A stretch of DNA of 26,701 nt from Chara braunii (lineage: Eukaryota > Streptophyta > Charophyceae > Charales > Characeae), in assembly GCA_003427395.1 (NCBI GenBank), contig BFEA01000138.1, positions 2,540,492 to 2,567,192 of the forward strand. Direction: 5' to 3'. Made by a program: the position numbers and the translations under genes. Of the stretch, positions 1-11,439 are shown piece by piece. Under the pieces are notes generated by a model. The model saw only the letters and a list, made by a program, of their open reading frames with translations. It made no database searches and had not been told where the DNA came from. Position 1 is the first letter of the stretch. Each line of letters begins with the position of its first letter.

Positions 1-130
1 TTTTTTTTTTTTTTTTTTTTTTTTTTTGGGTCTGCGTTTAGCCGAACGTCCGAACGCGTCAAGAGGGGGTCCCGAACGTTCGGGCGTTCGAGTTCGGGTG
101 TTCATCCTGTCCCGAACGCCGGCAACCCTG
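1..130 (-). repeat. Terminal fragment of CAGGGT-ended TIR element (copy 1)
   Basis: The window opens in a poly-T run followed by a segment rich in the motif TTCGGGCGTTCG that ends in CAACCCTG at 130, directly followed by a TA run. The same poly-T plus TTCGGG-rich segment ends the longer copies at 852-1021 and about 11390-11439. This is therefore one end of a third copy whose rest lies outside the window. The end is the reverse complement of the CAGGGT start seen at 217. Confidence 0.6.
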
Positions 131-142
131 TATATATATATA

Positions 143-200
143 TCCTCTTCTCTCTCTCTGCCTACGGTTTACCGGGCAGTTCTATTTGTGATGATATATA
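143..200 (-). repeat. Short hairpin unit flanked by TA repeats, copy 1 of 3
   Basis: On the minus strand this reads ...ATAGAACTGCCCGGTAAACC followed by GTAGGCAGAGAGAG. The core folds as CTGCC/GGCAG with a nested CGG/CCG. Two further copies sit on the plus strand at 25345-25380 and 25986-26020. All three lie next to TA-repeat or GACGATATAT sequence. Here the unit fills the gap between TIR copies 1 and 2. Its nature is unknown. Confidence 0.55.
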
Positions 201-216
201 TATATATACATATATA

Positions 217-850
217 CAGGGTCACCAGCCCGTACGTACGGAGGTCCCCGCGCAGACCTCCGTACGTACGGGCGTTCGGGGTCCCATACGAGGTCCGAAC
301 CCGACAGCGTTCGGCCCCCGCCAAAAATTATTTCGGGGCCTAACGATAAATATTTTTTTCTGACTTTTGTTTCGTGAGTTCTCTATGACGTGAGGTACAT
401 GCCTGTAAAGTTTCAAATCATTTGGCTAAGCCAAATAAGAATTAAAAATCGCCAAAGATGGCGGTGTCAAAACCTGCTCGCCCACATATGGTTTCATTTT
501 TTACTTTTTGTTTTTACTTTCGTTCGGGGTTTAAAAAATTTTAGTATTTTTGCAAACGTTTTTAGTGGGTTTTGTATTATGTGAAGTACACATCTGTAAA
601 TTTTCGGGGCATTTAGCTATGCGTAAAAAAAATGAAAAATCGCCAAAGATGGCGGTGTCGAAAACATGCTCGCTCAGTCACTAAATTTAATTCTCTTTTT
701 ATTTTTATTTATTTTTATTATTATTATTTATTTTTCGTATTTTATTTTTATTTCAAATTTGGTAAGGAATTCGGATGTAATGCTCAGACAAATCTTGTTT
801 AATTTATTTTTTTCCATAACATATCTTTCTTTCGTATTATTTTGATGACC

Positions 851-920
<70 letters not shown>

Positions 921-1021
921 TCCACGTTGGGCTTGAACGACCGAACTCGTTCTCAAGGGGTCCCATACATTCGGGCGTTCGGGTTCGGGCATTGGGCCCG
1001 TCCCGAACGCCGGTTACCTTG
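217..1021. mobile_element. Non-autonomous TIR element, CAGGGT family (copy 2)
   Basis: The element starts CAGGGTCACCAGCCCG at 217 and ends CGGTTACCTTG at 1021, which is an imperfect inverted match to the start. TA-repeat DNA flanks both ends. Inside are a perfect 19 bp inverted repeat (228-246 with 255-273) and two diverged direct units, each with a CGCCAAAGATGGCG hairpin and GTGTCGAAAA-like text (about 385-490 and 575-685). A 68-T run (852-919) is followed by a TTCGGGCGTTCGGG-rich tail. No transposase frame exists, so it must be moved in trans if at all. TA flanks would suit a Tc1/mariner-type target, but that is inference. Copy 4 at 10418-11439 aligns over most of its length. Confidence 0.7.
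852..919. repeat. Poly-T run, 68 nt
   Basis: This is an uninterrupted T run inside TIR element copy 2. It creates the poly-K and poly-F spurious frames in this area. Confidence 0.95.
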
Positions 1022-3393
1022 CATATATATATAATATATTGTATATATAAATAATTCAAACATCTTTTGGCTTGGTGTTATCTTTATTATCCCAATAAAA
1101 ATTAAGATAAAATATGAATTAAAATAATTTAATAATATCCATATAAAATAAATTAAACAATCTACCTTTAAACCTCATAATTCTCTATCTATACCCCATT
1201 TGAACCCTTTGATAAACAATCAAGTTTTTTATAACCTAAAAACATGATTATGTTGTATTTGATATACACTTTTTCCATCGTAAAAAAAGAAAAAAATTAT
1301 CATTATCCGGATTTTCGGATAAACCCACCCTGGTATAATCCCCATAAATAATCCGTGCTACCTAACCTTTTACTGAGAACCCAAAGATTATGAATGACAC
1401 ATAATTCACAAATGTACTCACGGACTAAAATCGATTTTGAAAACAAAACTCATGACTTCGCTCACTCATCCAATGAAAGAGAAAAATTTATATTCTTCAT
1501 CGATTTCACTGTTTATTCTTTTTCCGTCTTTTCAAGACAATGCTCCTTATTTTTACCTCCTCCTTCCATTTCCTCATAAAACTCCTCTTCTACTTATTCA
1601 TCCACACATCCTCGTCATTGGAAACACCATCCTTCGTCGTTCCTTCGTTAAACGCATTAGCATTATTCTTACAGCAGTGCGACTCTGCCCATATAGGTAA
1701 ATAAAGACATTCGCATATTAACAGAGATTTGTTGAATTGTCTTATCCTCTTTGAAACACATCATTATAATATGACGAATCGTGTCAACTTTTGAATTGAA
1801 GAGTCATACAAAGTCATTCCTATTTGCCTTACTATGTGTCGACAACGAATCTACCGTCCTAGAGAAGGAGAGGTAAGTGATTAGGGATAGGATTGCAAGG
1901 CTGGAGACATAGATCTCACCCAGACATCGATAATCTCATCACGGGGGGCTATAAAAATTAAGGACTGAATCGAAGTTATCTTCAGGTTCTTGTTAACAGA
2001 AAGCAAAAACTAGAAGCGGAGATTTGACATGAAAACTCGCATAAATCTCAAGATTTTATTTTATAATATAACAGGATGCACATTGTAAAATAGGGGTATC
2101 AAGTTTTACGAAGACCCTACACGAACTAAGAAACCTTTGAGGGTGTATAAACAGTAAGTAAAAACAAAAACCAAACGACCACGTTCATACCATAACATCA
2201 TTCTATAAAACGGATCAGAGCATGTATTCAAGTGTCAAAACATGTATTCATTATCATAATTATTCACAATGTGATAAAAAACAGAACACTATTATTTTAT
2301 ACCACCACCACCTCTACCAACCCAAATTCAACTTTCATGGCCTTGCGAACCGGGTTTGCAAGGGGGGCGGCGATCGGCAGGCGCAGGCAGGTTCAGTCCA
2401 AAATTTTTCAACCGCGAACTTTGACCATTTTTCGTACTAAACAAAATTGACCAAAAAAATTGAATCCTGCAGATTGGGTTGTGATATTTTCAGAAGAAAA
2501 AAAATATATTAAAAAAAATAAAAATAAAAATAAATCAGACCATGAAAACAATATCACTCTGTTTCGTCACCTTTTTATTTTTTTCATTACACTACATGTG
2601 AGCCTACGGAAAACATAACCCAACTTCCATAATTTAGGGGCGCTCAGAAGGTTGACTAAATAACTATAAAAATTTGAAGGTTCTTAAATTTTGTCGTGAT
2701 CTTAAATTTGCGAGTTCCCCCCACTATACTATCGGTAGCCCTCATGGACCTGTGGTACCGGTCGCTCCTAATTTATGATGATGGGGTTAGTGGTCGTTTA
2801 ATAAAGATGAAAAAGAATGATGAAAGGTAAAAAAAAAAAATCGAAAAAGTTTTGAAACAAATCAGAGACTTTGTTTAGCATCCTTACTTCACCACAAAAG
2901 GTTAACGGGGACCCCCCCTTCCAACTCCTCACTAACAGGTCCAAAATTAAAATAAAGACTTGAAAGTTAAATTATATGGGTTATTTTTTCTCTCTTTTGG
3001 TTTGAGTTCAATGTTACTGTGTGCCAGATGTGATATCATGTGAGACATTGAAATTTCCGTTGTTAAGATTATTGAAATTTTTCAAGATTTATGAAATTGG
3101 AATGTTGGTGAAATATCATAAAATTAGACTTTTGCCTTTTTTTTTTTTTTTTTTTTTTTTTTCGCTCTATGAATTGCTGACAAGTTTGGTTAAAATTATC
3201 CTTTCGTTTTGTTATAAACGGAACCAAAAGTTGTTTGGAAATTGAGTTTTTTGTTACACTGCTCTCCACTTCACTTTCCACAAGGAACAATGCTCTGAGT
3301 CATATTATCTCCATAAAGCAAAACAACTTCACATCATTTTTACTCTTTGATAGACAAAAAATGAAATACAGTAACTGAAAATATAACCATGTA
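1022..3393. other. AT-rich stretch without recognisable gene
   Basis: The stretch is low in GC with short A and T runs, e.g. a T tract near 3130-3161 and an A tract near 2830. Open frames are under 90 codons, show no domain pattern, and fall in low-complexity text. I see no RNA gene or transposon end here apart from the element end at 3394 that closes the stretch. Confidence 0.5.
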
Positions 3394-3420
3394 CAGGGTC
3401 ACCAACCCATTGTTGAGCGC
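3394..3420 (+). repeat. Isolated left end of a CAGGGTCACC TIR element
   Basis: The sequence TACAGGGTCACCAACCC matches the start of copy 2 (TACAGGGTCACCAGCCC) at 16 of 17 positions. The interior that follows is different: moderately GC-rich and without the GTACGTACGG hairpin. Either a different member shares the same terminus or a truncated copy lies here. I did not find a matching right end downstream. Confidence 0.5.
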
Positions 3421-5142
3421 ATCAGTCCGGCACCTCGCAAGGCGGGGCGGAACCCTCCCGGCCCCGTCATGCAGGAATTTGTCTTATCCTCGTCGCGAAT
3501 ACATATGGAGTTTCCGCAAGCTGCTCCGGCTGAGTGTGCGAGCCATACCTCTTGCGAGCCCCTACGACGGGATAGGGTCTACGCGAGGCACGACTTACCT
3601 CCACCTTACAGGAACTGTTACCTCCCTTCGGTGGGCGTATCCCTGCCGAGCTACAAGTCCACAGTACGAAAGCTAATCAGTTGCAATCGCAGAGGTGGAC
3701 TAGCCGATTACGTTTTTCGTTTCCCGTAGCATAGGGGGTACGCGCGTCTTTACGGCTCTATCGGACCCGCACGCGAACTGACACCTTGGGGGGTTGAGGT
3801 CCTAAGCGCGACTCCTCGTCGGTCGACTAGGACGCATCCCACACACCACGCATACACCACTCTAAAGGACATAAAAATAAAAACACACACATACACATGC
3901 ATATAAAGAACGACACAGAACAAACAACGAGACAACACTCCTAGTCCCTTAGTAGCCATCCCATAACTCTCCGATGCGGAAATCGGATAGGCGTTGCACA
4001 CGAGACTTGATATAAAACCGTGCGGACGCAAGGCTAACCTCATATCGACTTGCAATGGAAGCATACGCAAGCAGTCGCCATGATGGCGTACTATGTAGTA
4101 CCCATACTCATGCGGTCCTTGTTAATCTCGAGGGTCGCATTCGACACTTAAATGTCGGCTGACACGAACCTTGAGGGATTGATTTCTCGACGCTGGACAA
4201 CCGCCAAGTGCGGTTGAGAACCATACCTTCTTCAACACCCTACGGAGAGTGCGGCAATCGTCTCTTATCGCCCTCAAGACCAGCTTCATCATCCAGTGTC
4301 TGGATAAAAATCAAGGGGTTTGACTTTGACGGCTGCCACGGACTACAATGTCCAACTATAAAAACCTCTAAAAAACAAAGGATAACAGAAGATCTCCTTT
4401 TTTTTTTCAAAAACATAATCTATTTAACCCTTACGCGCGGTCTCAGTAGGCCGCGCGAAACACTCAAGCCATATTTATTTACGTATATATAGAGGGTTAT
4501 AAATATATGACGATCACTTCTCACAATCACAGTGGGACTTCTCTCAGCCATGTACGTGTATATGATCGCAGGCAGTCAAATCCAAAGTCCGAACCACCAA
4601 ACATACATGCAATCACATCAAGGGTTCAACCAAAAGTCCATGCACTACACGGGGTCAACTTCAACCATTCTCTGTACTCACACCCCTCGCTTTAGTCATG
4701 CAAGTCTCACTCTTGTGCGACTCCTAAAAATAAAATACTGAGTATTTTTCTTAAATGACCATTCAAATAAAGTATGGGCAAAAACACAACAAAACAATTC
4801 AAATTACAAGGCTAAAGTCTTTAGGTTAAGTGACAAGAGTGGGTTGGAGTTGAGTCGTAAACCGACGAATTGGCAACCGATCTGTTATAAGTGATAACAG
4901 AAGACTCGTGGAGTACGTTGAAACTAGTCTAAGTCTTGAATCAAACGATCAAAGAGGACTTGTAACACATGACAGGTTAATGCTCAGGCTAAACTTATAA
5001 GTATATAGAGAATAAATCTTCATATCTCTCTCGAAGTCTTCATGTGACTAAGTCTAAGCCTACCTTTAAGTCAGTGCCTAAGGAAAAATAGACCTATGGC
5101 AGAATCTCCCCTATTCAAAGTAGATTGTCAGACCTGCCACAT
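3421..5142. other. Unassigned DNA, possible interior of the element starting at 3394
   Basis: The first kilobase is richer in GC (to about 4300) and then becomes AT-rich. Several frames of 60-106 codons are open on both strands, but none has recognisable residues and they overlap each other. A small hairpin, GCGCGGTCTC with a GGCCGCGC partner, lies near 4434-4458. No gene call is supported. Confidence 0.4.
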
Positions 5143-5745
5143 GTCAAAATATAATCTAACTCCTTTAAACTAAGAAACTTTCGGCAGCGCTTGCCATAGG
5201 AAAAGTGTCTTCGCAAAATTTATACTAACTCAAATATAAAAACAAAACAAACTTCAATGTTGGAAAGTCAAATTTTGTCTAACACCCTGAATTAGTAAAA
5301 ATTTGGGCAACACCCCCTTTAAAAAGATAGACTTCCCTGATTTATACTAAGTCAGATAGGAACTCGGAAACTAGATTTGAGGTCGTCTTCAAGACAAAGT
5401 TCAACTGATCCCTTAGATTTGTAGAAATTTCGGCAGCGCTTCCCGAAGAGAAAGTGCTATTTTAAAATTTATATAAAGCTAAGTTCAAAATCGAAAGTAA
5501 CTTTGACTTCTCAAGGTCCAATTTTGTCTAACTCCCTGAATTAGCAAAAAATTGGGCAGCACTCCCTTTAGAAAAAGAGACTCTCCAGATTTTTACTAAG
5601 TCATATATGAAAGTCAGACAAGTTGAACTTTGAAAAGACAAAATTTGACTAACTCTTTGGTTTTGTAGAAATTTTGGCAGCGCTTCCCGTAGAGAAAATA
5701 ACTTACTAAAATTTATACAAAGCCAAGTATAACAAAAGATCCCAA
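5143..5745. repeat. Tandem array of about five ~122 bp monomers in an alternating dimer pattern
   Basis: The motif GGCAGCGCTTCCC (or GGGCAGCACTCCC), preceded by AAATTT and followed by a GAGAAA-type stretch, recurs at about 5183, 5305, 5424, 5551 and 5672. The spacings are 122, 119, 127 and 121 bp. Monomers 1, 3 and 5 share TTCGGCAGCGCTT; monomers 2 and 4 share TTGGGCAACAC or TTGGGCAGCAC. The higher-order unit is therefore about 245 bp. Each monomer also repeats CTAACTCCCTGAATTAG and TTTATACTAAGTC-like text. Divergence is substantial, so the array is old. Confidence 0.7.
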
Positions 5746-6003
5746 AATATGCAGAAATTGACCTAAGTCAAATGAACTTAGCTCGGAAAATGCAGGAATT
5801 GAAACTAATTCCTATGACTCTAGCACATGGCGAGCAAATAAAGCAACTACCTATCAAACTGAAACTCAGACTAAGTAGTAGTCTCACTCAGCCACATGCA
5901 GACCAAACCACAAAGGTAAGTACTCTCACCAGCCCAAAGTCAAACTTATCAAACAATAGTTCATGATCTTTCAATGATTTATCCCTTTATACCCAGCTTA
6001 CAT

Positions 6004-6745
6004 AAGGCATAAAGCTAGACCACCAAAAATTATGGAAACCTGTTTAACTTAGTCATAGAATATACACAAACACAGGGCACTACAACTTTTCTCTTCTTTG
6101 GGCACATGACTAGGTTAGCCAGCCTAATCGCCCTGAACCATTTAAGTGTCCAAGTTATATATAATTGTTTACACTTTGTCTTTTGAGGCAACATATGACT
6201 AAACCGGTCATCTTAGATCAAGATTCAGCCTGTCCCTTCTTACCATAATTTTTATTCTTAATTCATACTCTCTTCAGTTGGTGATAAGTTATAGTCAGAC
6301 CATCCAATCTTATGGAAAAATGCCTGACTAGCCTGTTCATAAGTAAGTAATATAAGATATAAACAAATTTAGCCTTTTGGTTCCAGCATGTGCGCGTCTC
6401 CAGACCATACCACCCAATCTTATGGGAACCTATCCAGTTCTTTGTCTAAATTTCTCCCTAAAAAATAAAACAAAAGAGAGTCGGGGTCATCCAATCTTAT
6501 GGAACATGCCCAACTCTCCTTTAGAAACTAACAAAACATAAGAAAACCCCAAAAAAACAAGGCGACCAAGCCATCCAATCTTATGGGAAAATGCTTGGTC
6601 CCTGAAAATAAAGCACAGACAGCCCTCGCAAGTCAAAGCAACCAGACCACCCAATCTTATGGGAACTTGTCTAGTCCTTCAGGCAATCAAAAATAAACAT
6701 AGCACAGACTCTCCAATCTTATGGAGACTCTCTCAGCCTTTGGTT
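6004..6745. repeat. Cluster of hairpins with an invariant loop and variable complementary stems
   Basis: The 12-mer CCAATCTTATGG occurs exactly six times, starting at 6304, 6414, 6491, 6575, 6651 and 6713, with a degenerate seventh near 6021. CC/GG (or CCC/GGG) closes an AATCTTAT loop. In four copies the flanks form an outer stem that differs in each: TAGTCAG/CTGACTA (6292-6298 with 6324-6330); GAGAGTCGGG/CCCAACTCTC (6476-6485 with 6509-6518, one mismatch); GACCAAGC/GCTTGGTC (6564-6571 with 6593-6600); ACCAGAC/GTCTAGT (6641-6647 with 6669-6675, one mismatch). The copies at 6414 and 6713 have weak or no outer stems. Stem sequence changes while pairing is kept, which suggests selection on structure or a hairpin-generating copying process. 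I do not recognise the family. Confidence 0.7.
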
Positions 6746-7208
6746 GACCCAGTCAAACACAAGCAATAGTATAACCTTCCTCCCATCCTTCCCCCAAATG
6801 CAATCCCACAATCTGCTTTCAGTCAGACAAACAAAAACTAAAACTGCAACCTGCACAATCATTCCTTTATTTAAGTCTTGTTTATTCTGAAAGTCAAAGT
6901 AGGGAGACAAACAACATACTTAGTCAAACATAGCAAGAAATACAGTTAGGGGTTATACTGGGTTTATAGAACGAGACGAAACCTTTACCTCTCAGTTCCT
7001 TGCCTTTAGAACTCCTCCTGAGTTCCGCCAGAGCTCCCTTAATCGGTGGGTTGACTCCCCACAGAGTTTTGCTGCGGTTCTACGGGTTGCAATCTCGCCT
7101 GCCGCCTTCCTCTCTAAAGAGGACTAGACTTAGATTAAGAAGGGGCAGAAGAAGATGCTTCCAACAATTACTCCTTCCAACAAAGTTCAGCTTCACCGCC
7201 GAGCATAT

Positions 7209-7560
7209 TAGCCACGGGTAAGTTTACAAGCTTGGGGCTCACCTCCAACTGCTTCAACCAGTGGGATGAGCATCGTACCGACAAAATACCTAAGTTTGCG
7301 CCCTGCGCAGGCTTGGTGAGATGAGTAGCACACTGATCAACACACACATTTGCAGCCCTCCCAACTGGTCTGCTGTAGCAATTTAGCCAATAGGTAATCC
7401 TTCAAGCCCGCGGCTTGTTTCTCGCTGCTTCAATCGGCACGGCGGGCAGTGCTTTGGCCAAGCCGGTAAGTCTTCAGTCTCGGGCTGGTCTCACGCTACA
7501 TCAGCTGACAGAAGATAAGCAGCGCACCGATCATCGGGTGTGCTTGCAGCCTCCTTGACT
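7209..7560 (+). repeat. Imperfect ~170 bp repeats containing donor-like GGTAAG sites
   Basis: Segments starting TTAGCCACGGGTAAGT (7209), TTTAGCCAATAGGTAAT (7380) and TTGGCCAAGCCGGTAAGT (about 7452) align with each other. Each is followed by a TTCAAGC...GGGCT...CTGCTTCAA-like stretch. A second block (GTAGCACACTGATCAAC... and GCAGCGCACCGATCATC..., both then TTGCAGCC) repeats as well. The GGTAAGT words resemble splice donors, but no coding sequence supports an exon. Confidence 0.45.
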
Positions 7561-10417
7561 TGCCTATGGTTGTCCCCTACGACAAGCCGAGTAACTTCTC
7601 GGTTGACAGGCACACCTTAAACTTTACAGCCCATCAGTGGTTGCTTTGCCCAATGCCCTTCGATTCTGTTCGTCATGCACGTGGGATGCAGCGCGGAAAC
7701 CATCAAGTGAAGCACAAGAAAGTATGAGCTAGTCAACAGTACTGCAGGAGACTACGGGACGAGCGGACCAGCAGATCGGTAACTGTAAAGCGGAGCACAA
7801 GGCACCAACAACAAGGCAACCAACCTACAGGGTACACATGGAAGACGCGGCCAGCGGATGGGTAGTACGACAGTGAAGCAGCTAGGCGCACGGCGATACC
7901 CACAACACGGCTACACCGAACAACGAATACATCAACCTGCAAAGAACCTTATGCTAAACAAGCGGGACACAGGCCGCAGGGCAGCGGTGGGGTGCAGACG
8001 AGAACGTCCACACATCCAACACGAAGTGAGCAGCACATGACCAACTCACATCACGATTGAACCCCGCAGACTGTTGGCTCCCACCACCCACTGAGCCAGG
8101 GAGTCACTCCAAAAACCATCCGTCATCATCTACGTGGATTCTACGGGCAACACAGACATCCTGAACCGAGCGGCCCCCATCTCGATGTGCCTGGCTTAGT
8201 GGATGGCAGGCTCCCGATCCTGCTTCACTCTTTGCCCAGGTAAATGACCCCCCCGTCCCTCTCTTTCTGTGTGGGCGCCTGCTACCAACTCTCATGCGGA
8301 GGCCAGTGGGAAGGATGAATCTTCCCCGGGAACACGGTCAGGTACGTACGTCCCCGTTAGCTCCTTTTTCTCAACCTCACTCTCGTCTCCTCACACCATT
8401 CGTTCCTTTCCTTCTATGTGATCCGCTGCTCCGCTCTTCTTCCCGCCTTCTCCTTTTGTCAATTTGTCATGTCAAACGCGCAGCTCCTCACGCCCATACC
8501 GGACTGAACATTACCCTAGCGTGAGAACCGAGCCAGCCATCGCACTCGGAATGGCTAAAAATCTTCGAAACGAATCTTTTCCCGCCTGATTCCGCTCAAA
8601 AATGACGGAAACACTATTTTTTTCCTCTTCTCCCTCACCTGTTCTTCATATTCTTCGCGCACTGCCTTTTCTTAATAACTCTTACTTATCTTACTAATCT
8701 AGAGCTATAACTAACACTACCATCCAATTCGCCCGGTCCACAAACCCCTATTCACCACCTTCCCCTACTCGTTTTCACCGAGCAACGAGCATGACATTCG
8801 TTTTCGGTCTTCGCCATATCTATCTCTCTTCCTTCCCTCGACTCTTCCTTCTTCCGCACGTATCCGGCTTAATTCCCATTCAGATTCATTTCCTTTTTCC
8901 ACTACCTTTGCCTTCCCCGCTACCTTCTTCTGCTCGCCTCTGGTACCTCCGCCAGTTCTGCGCCCGGGTATCAGTTCCATCTTTTCTGTAGCGTAGCGGT
9001 ACCTCCGGGCGCCCCTGCTTTACTATAGTGCGCTAAGTCTAACACCACGAAGAGTGGTGATCGATGTGAACATCAGAATAACGGCCGACCCTCGCAAAGA
9101 AAATGCGAGTTACTACCTAACCCGCTAGCACCCGCGTTCCCTTCTAGTGCCGCCCGTCGCTGCGCAGTCCGACAAGGTGAGAAAGCGGCCCCGGACAGCC
9201 CGCCTGGCCTGCGGGAGCTCCGAAAGGAAACAGTCACTTAGGCGGCTCAACGATCCTTTCGCCCCTTACTGCTTTCACTCTCTCTTTTCAACCAGTCTCA
9301 CCACGGGTGCTACCCCACACACTAAACTAGTTGCCACCACATACCGACAGTAGGACGGGTGGCTACGGAGACCGAAGTCTGAAGAGTAATATGAAACACC
9401 CTACTTGCCGAACCAATCAGCCTTGGCCAGAGGGTGCTGCAGCGCCCAGCCTATGCTCAGCCCCACCATTTGGGCCTCACGACCATGCCCCTTCAAACCC
9501 TTTTTGCGGCAGTCGGCAGTTGGTGGACGACGCCCCCGCCGAAGGTCCCTTCCGCCTTATGGGCTAATCATTCCCCAACTCGCATGCACGTTGAACTCGT
9601 CAAATCACATTTTTAAGATATGCAAGGTCGAGGAATTTCGCCAGCATCTCGAACCTGCAAGAACCCGCAGGTCAAACCTAGGGGGCGCGCGCTGAAGATT
9701 CTCGATCGCCATGACGGCCTTCAAGTCTGGCTCCACGTCTGAATTAAGGAGCGTCAGAGCATAATATAAAAATACGATGGTCGGGGAAGAAGGACGCTAG
9801 TACCACTCCGATGCCACCGACGGCAAAACCAACGGGGATAGCCCGGTCGGCCTTCAACCCCATGTTTCCTTCGCGCTACTCTAATATCCCTGCGTCGTCG
9901 CCGCTTGATCTCGATCCCCAAATCTTTATGATGAAAGTCCGATGTTGTAACCAATAGTACTAGGCCCAAAGTTAGGTCTAGTATTAACGGGTACCTAAAT
10001 AATCGGATACTGGGCGTCAAGCAGATCTACCAAAACGTTTCAAACCCTCAGATCGTCCTATCAGTTGAACTCACGCCTGTCAACCTTCCTCGTCCATTGG
10101 GCGACTATACCGAACCATGCCGCCGTTAACGTCGTCCTTCACACATACTCACAAGTCACAGGCAAGCACACCATTCAAGAATTAAAAAAAACTTTGTAAT
10201 CCTAATTAATCAAAAATAAAAAAATATGGTCGGCGACCAACGCCGACTTTCACAATCATCAAAAGGGAAAACAGATCACGCGCACCTTAAGTCCGCACGC
10301 CCACATACTCTCTACTCTAGTCAGTCACTAGTCAACGTAAACCACAGACGCAGTCGCGCCTCGCGCGGTATTACTTAAACTTTTAAACCAATTTTATTTT
10401 TTGTCACTTGCAAAAAC
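7561..10417. other. Unassigned, moderately GC-rich DNA
   Basis: Frames of 60-96 codons are open on both strands but overlap, have biased composition (Arg/Pro/Ser) and show no motif I recognise. Pyrimidine-rich tracts lie at 8380-8460, 8590-8640 and 8810-8940. I find no tRNA, rRNA or transposon end. Host UTR or intron sequence, or old transposon remains, are possible. Confidence 0.35.
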
Positions 10418-11439
10418 CAGGGCGGATACCCTTGTAAGGGTATTCGCACCGACACCGTACGTACGGAGGTCCTCGGGTCGACCTCCATACGTACGGGCGT
10501 TCGGGGTCTCATTTAGGGTCCGAACCCGAAGGTGTTTGGTCCCCGCCAAGTTTTATTTACGGGCCTAAAAATAAGTTTTTTTTTTGAATTGTTTTTGTGA
10601 GTTCTCTATGATGTGAGGTACATGCCTAAAACTTTTGAGTTTATTTTGCTAAGCCAAACAAAAATTAAAAATCGCCAAAGACGACGGTGTCAAATGGTGC
10701 TCGCCCACTCACTATTTTGTTTTTTTTTGGCCTTTACTTTTTGTTTTCACTTTATTGCGAGGCCTAAACCATTTTATTATTTTCTGAAACTTTTTTAATG
10801 AGTTTTGTATTATGTGAGGTACACATCTGTTAATTTTCAGGGCATTTGGCTATGCCAAAAAAAAAAAAATTCGCTAAAGATACCGGTGTCGAAAACGTGC
10901 TCGCTCACTAACTAATTTTAATTCTTTTTCTAGGCTACCAGAGTGGCCCGAGGTCACTTGCCCGGCTGGGCCAAAAAGATTTTAAAAATAATAATAAAAA
11001 AAAAAATATTTTAAATTTTTGTTTTATATTTTAAATTCGGTAAAAAATTTTGATGTGACCCTGAGGCAAACGTTGTTTAGTTTATTTTTTTGCATAACAT
11101 AGATTTTTTTTTCGGATTTCTTAGATTTTGTTTTTTTTTGCTGGGACCCTCCCTTATCCTTGCACGGGCTGGCCACCCGGGACCCGTGCGGCCCGGCTGG
11201 TAGCCTAGTTCTTTTTTATTTATTATTAGTTTTATTATTAGTTTTATTTTTCGTATTTTATTTTTATTTCAAATTTAATAAAAAATTTGGATGTAATGTT
11301 GTGCCAAATGAGGTTAATTTTAGTTTTTTTTATATTATGTTTTGATTTTTTATTATTATTATTTGTTTTTCGCATAACGCATCCCCAAGGGGTCCTGTAC
11401 ATTCGGGTGTTCGGCCCGTTCCAAACGCTGGTTACCCTG
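10418..11439. mobile_element. TIR element, CAGGGT family (copy 4), carrying a nested insertion
   Basis: From 10455 the text parallels copy 2: GTACGTACGG inverted repeat, TTCGGGGTC, CCCCGCCAA, then GTGAGTTCTCTATGA and the two units with ATCGCCAAAGA...CGGTGTC and GCTCGCCCACTC. The right end is CGCTGGTTACCCTG at 11439. The exact left end is uncertain: CAGGG at 10418 is followed by a private hairpin (GATACCCTTGTAAGGGTAT). The element is interrupted by the insertion at 10930-11208. It has no coding capacity. Confidence 0.65.
10930..11208. mobile_element. Nested 279 bp MITE with 12 bp TIRs and 8 bp target duplication
   Basis: The ends are CTAGGCTACCAG (10930-10941) and its perfect reverse complement CTGGTAGCCTAG (11197-11208). 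The direct repeat TTCTTTTT flanks both sides (10922-10929 and 11209-11216). Copy 2 of the host element lacks this segment at the equivalent place, acting as an empty-site control. An 8 bp duplication is characteristic of hAT-type transposition; the superfamily is inference. The interior is GC-rich near the ends and AT-rich in the middle, with no ORF. Confidence 0.8.

Noticed and set aside
728-1059. Poly-Lys and poly-Phe ORFs on both strands
   Set aside because: They are translations of the 68 nt T run inside a TIR element.
6304-6724. Regularly recurring 12-mer considered as a CRISPR-like array
   Set aside because: Spacing is irregular (62-110 bp), the repeat is short and self-paired with its flanks, and the genome is eukaryotic.
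9376-9394. CTGAAGA followed shortly by GAAAC, hammerhead-like
   Set aside because: Only about seven bases separate the two core parts, no stem II can form, and no matching stem I or III was found.
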